Shown piece by piece: positions 48,481-58,735 of a DNA stretch of 64,000 nt. The stretch lies in contig CM062202.1 of the NCBI GenBank assembly GCA_031216445.1, forward strand, positions 1,792,001-1,856,000, written 5' to 3'. This DNA comes from Lateolabrax maculatus. Lineage: Eukaryota > Chordata > Actinopteri > Acropomatiformes > Lateolabracidae. Numbering within the stretch: position 1 is the first letter of the stretch; each line of letters begins with the position of its first letter. The notes under the pieces are model-generated. The model ran no database searches, was not told the origin of the DNA, and saw only the letters and a program-made list of their open reading frames with translations. The translations under genes and the position numbers were made by a program.

Positions 48481-48769
48481 TTGCTGTTAGTCCTCCTCCT
48501 CTCCTGTCACATTTGCATATTCAGCCTGTGAATATCAGTTCTGCTGTAACAGCGCTGATATGCAAACAACATACATCACACGGGATGGTGAGATGTCATG
48601 ATGCTGTATGCACAGTATGATGTCATTACATCTTGGCTGCCAGCTTCTGTGGCTGCAGGTGGGAAAAGTACCAAAATATAACTTACAAAAATAACTTCAG
48701 CAAATATTGCAGAAAACGGTGTTGTGCTGCTGATGTTGTTTCACCTTTTGGGCTTTGCCAGCTCGTTTT
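48481..48769. other. Short unique stretch
   Basis: No gene seen. It may contain the eroded start of the repeat that follows. Confidence 0.45.
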
Positions 48770-49015
48770 TTTTGGAGCTAGCGGAGTCGCCCCCTGCTGG
48801 CCATTAGACAGAATGCAGGTTTAAGGTTCTTCCGCATTGGCTTCACTTTTCAGACCCAGAGGCGGTGTCCACTTCTTTTACACAGTCTGTGTTCAAAGCT
48901 GCACAATGAAAACACGGACAAAACCCCAAAACAAGGTCACGACTATTTAAATGTGCTGTGGAGCAGCGCTGCTACGCCTCTATCCTGATTGACGGTTGCC
49001 ATGGTAGCGAAAGTT
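48770..49015 (+). repeat. Probable interspersed repeat carrying a CTCF-like motif
   Basis: The phrase order GGAGTCGCCCCCTGCTGG, AATGCAGGTTTAAGG, TTCCGCATTGGCTTCAC, TTTTCAGACCCAGAGG, TTTTACACAGTCTGTG matches a repeat I recall as very common in teleosts. A possible continuation includes CTCTATCCTGATTGACGG and GGTAGCGA near 49000. The family name is unknown to me and no coding capacity was seen. Confidence 0.5.
48785..48802 (-). promoter_or_regulatory. CTCF-type motif, reverse, inside a repeat
   Basis: On the - strand the site reads GGCCAGCAGGGGGCGACT, matching the CTCF core except near the end (GACT for GCT-like). It faces the forward motif at 27276, giving a convergent pair 21.5 kb apart. The motif belongs to the surrounding repeat and may be common genome-wide. 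Confidence 0.4.
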
Positions 49016-49159
49016 CAGGAATTATTGTCTTCATTGTGGAAAGAAAGCAACATTGTTGGTTCGAGACGGGATGTGAACCAGAGTACACAGTGTCAAGTTA
49101 TGTTTCATAAGACAAAATGATCAGTGTTGTCTCTACTCTGGAGAGGACTGTCTCAATTT

Positions 49160-49262
49160 CTCTATACCTACCTACCTTCTTACTGATGTGCTTCTCTTTC
49201 TACCTACCTGCCTACTTCCCTGTCTCTCTACCTACCTACTAACCTACCGCCACCCACCCACC
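49160..49262 (+). repeat. Degenerate (CTAC)n
   Basis: Several CTAC/CTACCTGC clusters broken by TTCTT and CCCTG stretches, ending in CCACCCACCC. Confidence 0.75.
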
Positions 49263-50139
49263 CAGTAATAAACAGTAGCAGCTGGCACAGAAAGAAAAGA
49301 ACACAAAGAATGCCTTTTGTGCTGGTAACACACCTCCAAACACACACAAGCACCTCATTTTCACTGACTTCCCACCACAGAAAAAAAAAGTTCCCAGCGG
49401 ACTACCCAGAGTGCATCAGTACATTCAGCCCAGTGCTCCCCAGACAGCGCTGAGCTCTGATAGGTCCCAGAGGATTACACACTGCAAAGGTTTTAACCAA
49501 TAGGAGCAGGCCATTAGCTTGGATGGCGTAAACACACATATAATGAAGAGCTGAGAAAAATTGAACTGCTGTAGCATCTGAGACTGTGCGTGTGTTTACT
49601 TGCTGAAGTATCATATTTCTTCCCCAGCAACAAGAGCCGATAATAAACCTGGCTCTGTGAGAAGCTTTGGGAAGTATCCTGGGAGCTGCTGGTGGAGCTT
49701 TACTGGTTCCTCCCTCGAGCAGCGACTTCTGGTGTTGATATTCAGCAACAGCGACTCCTGAACCAGAAGGAGGAAATCCTGCTTGTCTGTGGAGATATAC
49801 AAGCTTACAAGGCCTCGGCCTTATCTGCTCCCTCCCTGCTGCTTCTGTTTAGAGGGAGAGGATGAGGGAGTGGAGGAAGGACAGACAGCGAGTAGTGGGA
49901 AAGTGATGGCAAGAAAGACGGAACAAGGGAGCATAGACAGGAAATGAAAAGAGCATGCTTGGTAGTGCCGGTTGTGCTCGGACTCGAGTCAAACCAACCT
50001 TTATACATCATTGTACTGATCCTGTCTTTCTCCATCTCTCCCTCCACGGAGAAATGGAAACCACATTTAGTCACCAAAGCTGAAGAGAAAACACGAGATG
50101 TGGAAATATGAGACGTTTCAGCCCATTTATTAAGCCGAT
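49263..50139. other. Unique non-coding sequence
   Basis: No supported gene. The - strand frame 49805-50155 has no known domain. Confidence 0.5.
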
Positions 50140-50620
50140 TTACGTTCAATGCCACTGTTCAGTGCCAGTACAGGAAGAAGTGTGTCCTATGAGACCTACG
50201 TCAGGGCCTGCAGAGATCAATGTTAACCATTTTATTCATTGTAACCACAATCCTCCCTTGACCGTAACCACACTTGTCGTCATGTTGTCATGCACGGATA
50301 CATGTATTGTAGAAAGAAAACACTTTACACACATTGAAAGTAATCCCAGGTTTTGCAGAAATGCCCAATATCGACAGCCTTAATCATTTTAACCATTTAT
50401 ATCAGTAAGACGTGTAAACTAACTGTTATGCTGTTATGCCACAAAGACTTTTTAAATCTGTATGATGTATCATGATCAAGTAACTGACTCTTCATGTTTC
50501 ACTGCTGTCATCATCTTGTATCTTACTGACAGCTAACACTAGTTTATTTTAACCACAAAGGTGATATTTCTCCAATCATAACCAGGTAGCTTTAGTTGCC
50601 TAACTTAATCAAACCATATT
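50140..50620 (+). repeat. Old repeats of the AACC-rich family (copies 2 and 3)
   Basis: About 50220-50290 reads TTAACCATTTTATTCATTG then CCTCCCTTGACCGTAACC. About 50577-50615 reads AACCAGGTAGCTTTAG then TTGCCTAACTTAATC. The first resembles 54927-54985 and the second resembles 21867-21905. Boundaries between them are unclear. Confidence 0.4.
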
Positions 50621-53600
50621 CATGAAGATGTCATATGAGTCATTCTGGAGGTCAGTGACACTATTTAGATATGAGGACTTGTTGGCCTAAAGGGTAACAT
50701 CCAACACAAATACATATTACTATTAAACCTGTTCTTTAACATTCAGATATGTGGTTAGAGTAAAACAGGGACGTTTCCATGTCACATTTGTTACATGTCT
50801 GCACATGAAGTCAGCAGCCTGGAGAAAATGATGTACAGTATATCCAAATTCTTCATTAAGTCCTGGTTTGTGAACTGCACATCCAAACACATTCCCTGTG
50901 GGAAAAGTGGGCTGTTAACATCCTCTCTTTAATGAGGTCTGTTCAGGTTGTAGTCAGCGTAGCGGAGGTGAAGGAGGACATGTTTGGCATAAAGAAAATG
51001 AGCAGCTTCTGGGTTTGGATCCTCAATGCAAATGTACTTTCATGTTAACTTCTTCAGGTTTTCAGTAGACTTGTAATCTTTGCAACACACCCCAGTCAGT
51101 CAGTCATGTAACAGACTATGTCCAGTCAATGCAGTGTGAAATCCAGACAACCTGTCAGTGCTGCAAGTCAGCTCACCATAGATTACATCTCAATGTCTGT
51201 CTAGTGCCAAAACTCATATTAATCCATAACTCTGACTGCTGGTGTGTCAGTACATCAGTAATCCTAAAGCTTGACCTGTGTGGCTTACACGTATTAGACA
51301 GCTTGAGCATTTTATGATAAAAGAAATGTTAAAAAAAAGTTATGTTTTGCAGTTACAGTCTCATGTTAACTTGCAAAACATGATCTGAGAGTGAGTTTTA
51401 AGCAGATAAGAAACTATATTTGAGAAAAAGTATCAGTATATGTGTACATTTATGTCATAGATGGAGTGGTGCATCCCAGCAGCCACCACAGCCCAGCACT
51501 ATTCTGCAAAAAAGTCTAGTCGAGAAAAAAAGGGAGCATAGACAAGCAAATACAAAACACAAAAACGTGCAAAATACCATAGACAGACAGTTCAACACTA
51601 AAGGCAATTACCTGCCACAGTTTTAACATATCCTGCCTAATTCATTAAAAAAAGGTGTCAACTTCTGCACAACGTCAGCACTAAATGTATTAAAGAAGCA
51701 GTGTTTCCCTCGTAGACCTTCATCAGGCATAACATTTCTCTCCAGTCACGCAGAAGGTATCTGCTGCTGAACACATTATTCAGCAGTACAGATTAAGCAT
51801 GTTGCCAGTGGGTCCAGTAGATGAGGCTGGAACTCCAACTTAAACAAATGACCCATCATTTTGTGTCCACTGAAGCAAAATGTCCCCGTGACTTCAGACC
51901 CAGTGAGATCCAGCACAGAGCTGACTGAGCGTCCCCAGCTGTGAGCTCAGCGTTTCAGAGTCAGCAGCAGGAAGAGATGCAGGATTTTCTTCAGATCCAG
52001 TCCTCATTAAACCGGCTAGTCCATAAGATTAGAGTTCAAATCCCACTCAAGGCTTTTATTTGAGTATGTGTAAAAATAAAACATGCAATAGTCTTCCTGC
52101 CGGAGGTACAGGCCCATACAGTACAGGAGAGGTTTGCAGGGGAAATCGAAATGACGGAAAAAAATGCCTGACACTATTTTCTCCTCAAACCATATGAATT
52201 GCAGCTCATTTAACTTGACAGGACCTCCAATGTACTTTGAAATTGTTATTTTCTGCTCACTTTTTAGAGTTATTTTTATCAACATTAAGAACATAATCCA
52301 AAGCAAAAAATGACAAAAACCAGACAACAAATTAGACTGGACTAGATTTCTGAGAAACAAGTAAACAATCATACATACTATACATATAACAACTAAAAAG
52401 TGACTTCCCCTCGACTAGAAAAGAACAAACAAAAGACATCAGAGACAAAAATTACACAACAGTACATTGCACACCTGCATCTGTATATGTCCTGCAGGTG
52501 TATTTCTTTTTCTTGCTTCCATCACATTAACCCTGTAGATTGTTATAAAGACGTTTCCCCCGTCTCTATTCTCAACAGAGTATAACATATTGAGCAAAGA
52601 TAATTTTTTTTTCTACCCACAGGCACAAAGAAAGGAACCTGTTCCTGCAAGTATGACAATGTCATACATCCTGTGGTCTGCTGCACACGCTCAGTGGTGT
52701 ATTAACCTGTCCAGAGTGACATAATATGTACTTCTTTTCCTTATCAAGATGACTTACAGTATCTAATTTCTCTGTGGTGTCGGGTATCTTGTTCCTGTAC
52801 CACCGTCAAGTTAAACTGTCATTCACATCAAGTCGTGTCCCTGCTGGTGTTGAATTTTCTCATTTATATCGATGAAATCCAAGAGAATTTTAATCTGACC
52901 TGCACACATATTTAATTTCTCCCCTGTTTTCCTGCTGGTCTGACAAATGAAAAAAACATAAAAAGAAAAGTGAGAAATATCAGACAGTCCACTGCTTTGA
53001 ATCGGCAGCCCTCTGCAGTGTTATCAGTAAACCATAGGAGCCGCAGTCCACAGCACGAAGCTCAATGAAACTAATTAAGCTGTCCGACAATATTTTCTGT
53101 GATCACTGTGAAAATCAAATCCCACCATGGCAAATTATGCCTGTCATTGTATGTCCACTAAAGCATAATGCCACCATGTGCTCATATCCGCTGAGTTAGA
53201 TTACAAATGTTGGGCAGTACACGAGCACAGTCAAGCTGTCTGCAGTACAATAGTTAGAAAACTCCACTCACTCATCAAAAGCCATCACACAGAGGAATGA
53301 ATGAAGGACAGGAAGTAGAACTGGGGTTTTGTTCAGTGTACAATAGCAGATTGAATATCTGACTGGAGCTTATTAACAATTGCATGCAGCAGGGTCTGAA
53401 ACCAACCGGCTGGTAACTTCTTACTATTACACTCTCAGTTTACAGTGCAAAGGAGAAAAAAAGGGAAAAACAATGACAAAATCTTCAACATGCGTGTCAT
53501 GTCATAAAGATAAAATAAAAACACATTTCACTAGAAATTAGGTGTTTAATTCTTAACATAGAAACCTATGAGCCCTTTTTTCATTGTGCACGGACTGTTG

Positions 53601-54889
53601 CTCGTGTTGGTTGTGATGTAAGGTCCCATACATAAGCATGAGCATGAATCATGGTAACATTATACTGAATAGTAAATTAAAATCATACTTATTTAACTAA
53701 TTTAAGGACTCATGGATCTCGTTCGCATGACTGTGGCTTCTGCAACTTGAGTAAAATTAAAGTAAATGTTACATAAGATATCTCATCAAAATGGGTTCAG
53801 TTTTGAGCAGAAAATTTGTAATTTTACATCAGTAAGAAATGGAAGATTAAAGAAATTACTGATCCAGAGTTCTGGCAACAAGTTTAGGAGTGTTTTCTGA
53901 TCTGATATCACGGCAGTCAGGATATTGTTTGTCAGCGCCTTGAAAAATGAGAAAAATAACTCAGCTGTTTCAGATCCGCCTCCACTGCTTAGGGTTTGAT
54001 GAGGTTTATGCACAAAAATGATTTGTTAAAGGCAAACATGGCGGTCGTGGTTAAAAGAAAATGACATTGAATGTGGGTAGGAGAAGTTTGTTTGGTAGGT
54101 CACTTTATTTTTATTAAGATATTTTTTCATACCAATACATGAGTTATGATCATAATTCAATAAAACACAACTGAGAACAAGGTAGAATCACCCTCTCAGA
54201 AAAGTACATTTCGGAAGAAGAAAATCTAATTTATTCAATTCTAAGAGATTTATAAAATAAAATAATAAAAGCAGGCCACCTCCTCAGGGCATATCTGAGA
54301 AATGTACAAGAGATAATACCCTGTATGGAAGGCTATGTGTATTTAGATTTAAGCAAAGCATGTTACTTCATCATGTCAGGAGTGAAGCCTTAAGCATTAC
54401 CATGACACTCACATCCACAGGGCTGCCTCACACAGACCTACTGGGCCTCCTCAGGGGGGCATTAACACACAAAAGCAAAGCCAAGCAGCAGATCAGGCTG
54501 CTGTTATTGCCACACAGTCGGGCCTGTGGAATTCATTTCAGCACAGATGAAGAATGAAAAATTGCCCTGACATTTACGGCGCACGTCCTGCCGCAGCAGA
54601 GTCGACAAACAGCGGGACAGCGCCACAAGACAGTGTTGAGATTTTTTATTCTTTTTTGCCATTATTAAGTTATCCCCCCTAATTTAGAAGATTAAGGCTG
54701 AAATCCCACATTACAGCTCATTTCTCAGAGGTTTGCTCGCAGCATACAGATCCAGTGATATTGAGCCGGCTGCACTTCTGTGTTTGATGAGTGAATTATC
54801 TGTGGAGGGGCGACAAACATTGTGATGTTTATCCAGCCTAAACTAACCTCATCCCAATCGGTCTCTGAGCTGTAAACTGAAGGGTGAGT
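50621..54889. other. Unique non-coding sequence
   Basis: About 4.3 kb with no supported gene or microsatellite of note. The stretch 54360-54620 is less AT-rich and CNE-like. The frame 52016-52372 (- strand, 118 codons) is hydrophobic and AT-driven, with no domain recognised. Confidence 0.5.
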
Positions 54890-55030
54890 AGAGTCCCACT
54901 TTGACGCAGGAGACCGGAGTTTGTCGTTTTATTAACAGTGACCACGATCTTCCCCTAACCTTAAACATGCCGTAGTTGCCATGCACTGATACTGTAATGA
55001 ACAGGATCTGGGGTTTTGCTGCCTGATGTA
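54890..55030 (+). repeat. Old repeat of the AACC-rich family (copy 4)
   Basis: Contains GACGCAGGAGACCGGAGTT, TTATTAACAGTGACCACGA, TTCCCCTAACCTTAAAC and GTAGTTGCCATGCACTGAT. The phrases and their order parallel 50140-50330 (ATTGTAACCACAATC, CTTGACCGTAACC, ATGCACGGAT). Confidence 0.45.
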
Positions 55031-55536
55031 GAAATAAAACCTAACAACGTGGAGCGCTTCAGCTGCTTAGCTGCTGGTATATTATGTCATAGATGATTTG
55101 CACATTTTAATCACTGCTGGATGCTCATTCGGCCTCAGCACTGACCTCACGTCACGTGATCTGACTGTATTTCAGAACAGGCCAGTCTGCCGCCCAGTGG
55201 TTAAAAACTGCTGACAGCAGCTTTAATTGTTCATGAAGGGAAATCTCACTGGAACAAGAATGTGCCAAAATGTTGTTGTTGCATGTTTTTTTTTTTACCA
55301 ATTAACAGTGAAGTTAGTCCATTTTTCCCATATGTGTAATTTTGTCACTTACTTGGTCAGTCCTCCAAACACGTTTGATTCAACTGTGTGGCTGACTTAA
55401 TAGGAAATTGACGACTTTTTATTTTTTTCTATACATTTTTAAGCGATCAATAAATATTTAGCAAAAAAACACACAGGTCAAACCCTCCAGCTGGTCTAAT
55501 GAGAGATAATAAAGCTTGAGAAGTGTTTAATGTGTC

Positions 55537-55538
<2 letters not shown>
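55031..55538. other. Unique non-coding sequence
   Basis: No gene. A T-run is present near 55288. Confidence 0.5.
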
Positions 55539-55580
<42 letters not shown>

Positions 55581-55682
55581 ACTCAGAGGCTGTAGTGGTC
55601 ATTCAGTTAATGAAAGGCAAAATCTAAAGAGCTCTTGATTTGATTGGTTGTCTTGTATGTCAGTCACATATGTTTTTCTCTT

Positions 55683-55729
<47 letters not shown>
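55539..55729. repeat. (TG)n and (CA)n pair, opposite orientation
   Basis: TG at 55539-55577, ending TGCGC, and CA at 55690-55729 preceded by a short TCTC run, 112 bp apart. Confidence 0.93.
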
Positions 55730-55731
<2 letters not shown>

Positions 55732-57532
55732 AATCTGCCATTAGAAATATAATACTAGACTACTGGCTCTAATATATAAGTGAACGTTACTTTCTTCAAT
55801 GAGAGATGAAGAAAATATGAACCATATTGTTATGAAGTTATTCATAAAACCCAGACACAGCATTGACGACCTTCAGCAAACTGAACAACAAGGGGGAAAT
55901 CAGGCCACTAAGCTCATCTACTGTTTTTAGCAGCTCTGGCACTTTGGCAGAAAAGCAGCAGTTGTTAAGAAAAGCTCTGAACTAATTAGACGGACAGTCG
56001 ACGAGCCCGGCGCTTTAAGGAACTGACTACAATTGCTGCTGTGGCACAAGATAATACCATGCAAATAAAAAGGAAATGAGAATCTGAGCTCAGAGAAAAC
56101 ACAAAATAAAACACGGAAAGAAATGCACAAAAACATCAATACCAACAATCGCAAACACTTGTAAAGAATACTAATTAATAAGTATTTCCTAACACCACAC
56201 TGAAAAAAAGGATCAACAGAACCTAACTGCTAAATTACCTCCATACCTGGTGAAACATAAGAAGAAAAAGATTTTCCTTTTTATAAAAAATGAATCCAAA
56301 GACAGCAACATTGGGCGTGACATCCAAGGACTGTAGACAGCCAGAGAGAACTGCTGATAGTTTAATGAGCTTAAACCCCACCCGAGACCTTTGGGATGAA
56401 CCTGAGCGCTGCCTGTGAGCCAGCATCAGTTTACAGCTGTTTGACGGCACTTTACTGTCAGAGTCGAGTCTGACAAAAATATTTCAAATACAAAGTGCAA
56501 TCACAGCCTCAAAAACACTCCAATTTCACTCTCAACAATCACTCACTTTGCATTGATGGGCGACTAAAAAAAAAAAAACAACTGTGGGGCTGAAGTGGAA
56601 TAGTTTGATGAGTGGCTGCAACAAGCAAGTTTAAACATAAAAACAGGTCAAACTGTCTGGTTTCACATATTCATAAATTCAGTTTCAGGCACCCCAACCC
56701 CGAACACAGCAGCAGTTGAGTTGAGTTTGGTGATTCGGTTCAACAGAGAAAACAACACCTTGAAGTTTCTCTCCAAGATTCACCACCAGCCAAACCAAAG
56801 AAGCACAAACAGAAGAAAACTAAATAAAACCACTTTTTACAAGCAGGTTTACAGACCTGTAAGCTTACAGGAAGTGAGCCTTACAGCTGGCCAGCCCCCG
56901 TCAGCTGCTGTCACTCTAGTTAATCTTTTTAACGGTTGTGATTGGATTACTGACAACTGAAGGTGAAGTTTATAGAACTATAAATTAAGTTTTGACAGGT
57001 GTGATATGGGACAATATCTGACGACGGCGGTCTACATGGGATCAAATCTGTGCAGTGATTAATTCAGATGGTTCTGGAAACTCGTATTCAACAAACACAT
57101 ACAGTATGAGGGTTAAAGTCCTCATCACCTAAAAGTGTTTAAAGGCGAGGTCGCTTCCCCGCCGCCGCTCTCCTGCTAACAGGAAGTCACCTCAGGAGGA
57201 GATAAAGGAGGAATGGAGTGAGGGAGTGAGGGGAAGTGGCGGCCATTTGGGACACTTTATTTGCTACTCCATCATCAAAACTGGATGTGTGTTATTGCTG
57301 AAGAAGCACTAATATAATTGACACACCGTAGCCTTTTTCTACAATACGACTCGTCGCCAAAGTTTTATGCCCAGCCAGCAGAAAATGCAGAGCGAGAACA
57401 CTGAAGTTGCTGACATTAAATAATAACGTGACAAGTCTGAAAAGAGCAGAAACTGTAACGTTAACTATGCTCTCATTTATGAGCTTACAGATGTAGAATT
57501 AATATTTTTGAAACTGTCAGAGGCTGAAAGTA
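55730..57532. other. Unique non-coding sequence
   Basis: No supported gene. An A13 run lies at about 56566-56578. A small GC-rich patch at 57150-57255 has CpGs, an AGGAAGT ETS-type site and GGCGGCCATTT (YY1-like). Confidence 0.5.
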
Positions 57533-57965
57533 ACTCGGTACATTTATTATATTACTGTACTTAAGTTTTGAGGTTTGTGTACTTTAGCTACTTTATACTT
57601 CTGCATCACCAAAATTTGGAGAATTTTGTAGTTTTTACTGTAGCACATTTGTCTAACTATTATATATACATTACATATCATGTACAAGATTTGTAGATAG
57701 ATTATTACCTGACATCAAGCTGTATATGGTAGTTCCCCCTCAACCAGCTGCAACATTAAAATGCTTATAGTAAACTGTGTTGTCATCCAATAATATAATA
57801 ATAATCCGTCAGTCTTAAAGGTGCCATTCTTCATAATGAGAACTTATCTACTTTTATTTAATAAAATGAAAGTATGAATGCAGGACTTTTACTTACAATG
57901 GGGCATTTTTATAAAGTGTTTTACTAAATTATTTTGCTTCAGATTAAAATTCAAATACTTCCAGT
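57533..57965 (+). mobile_element. Non-autonomous DNA element, GAATGCAGGACTTT family (copy 2)
   Basis: Near-complete order of phrases known from an abundant teleost element: GTACATTTATTATATTACTG and TACTTAAGTTTTGAGG at the 5' side; CTACTTTATACTTCTGC; GACATCAAGCTGTATA; CAACCAGCTGCAACATTAA, AATGCTTATAG; GCCATTCTTCATAATGAG; GAATGCAGGACTTTTACTT at 57876; TTTTACTAAATT near the 3' side. It has no open frame and is the fuller of the two copies. No target duplication was determined. Confidence 0.7.
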
Positions 57966-58688
57966 ATTATGAATTGTGATAATAATGATATCTTGGAGTT
58001 GAAGCACTTGTGAACTCAGAAATTAAGAGGATGGTTCAATGGAGGAAATAAGGAGCAACTTTCTGAGCTTTTGGGCCACCTGGGCAGTTTGTATATCGAG
58101 ATATTAATTATTTGAGTTGTCATCCACCAACAACCGACTTATTTTGTGGAAAAATGGCAAATCTATAATACTGTTACGTGTAAGGAGAGGCTGTTCTTCT
58201 CTGTTTTTGGATTTTAATTAAGTTAAATGAATTTTCATTCAATGTTTTGTGCAGTGCAGCTTTAAAATTAAATGCAAAAACTTTGGCTGGAGGATGATAG
58301 CTCCCTTTGGTCCCTTATTTCTCACATTGTACTTGGCCACAGAGGTGGATCTGCTGCTGCGCTGCACCACTGCTGCTGAATGACCACAGAAGGAACACAG
58401 TGGCCAACACCATGTACCTTAATAGCCTTGTCTGCTTCACTGCCCTGTCCAGATCAATAAAGTTATAAAGCGACGCAGAGAGAGGCCCAGTGAAGCCGAG
58501 CAGCCTGCCAGCAGCCGGCTGTGTCCTCGGTACCTGGCTGAGTCCGCCGCTGCTGTCAGGGTGGTAATATGTCAGCTGACCTTGAGTTTACACCGAAGGG
58601 AACAGAGTGCAACACAAACACCGAGCTACTCTATTTCCAAAAGTCCAGCAGCAACGACATCATGTTTACATCCACGGGTATATTTATG
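57966..58688. other. Unique non-coding sequence
   Basis: No supported gene. 58380-58560 is less AT-rich and contains TTATAAAG at about 58463. Confidence 0.5.
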
Positions 58689-58735
58689 GGATTTGGCAGA
58701 CAGTCTTATCCAGAGAAACTCGCAGTGATGATCAG
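58689..58735 (+). repeat. Fragment of a common teleost repeat
   Basis: GATTTGGCAGACAGTCTTATCC followed by AGAGAAACTCGCAG is a diverged form of a phrase (TTGGCAGACGCTTTTATCC) found in a very abundant fish repeat. Only this short core is recognisable. Confidence 0.4.

Noticed and set aside
55180..55202. CTCF-like text (CTGCCGCCCAGTGG)
   Set aside because: On the - strand it has two mismatches in the core G-run of the consensus, too weak to call.
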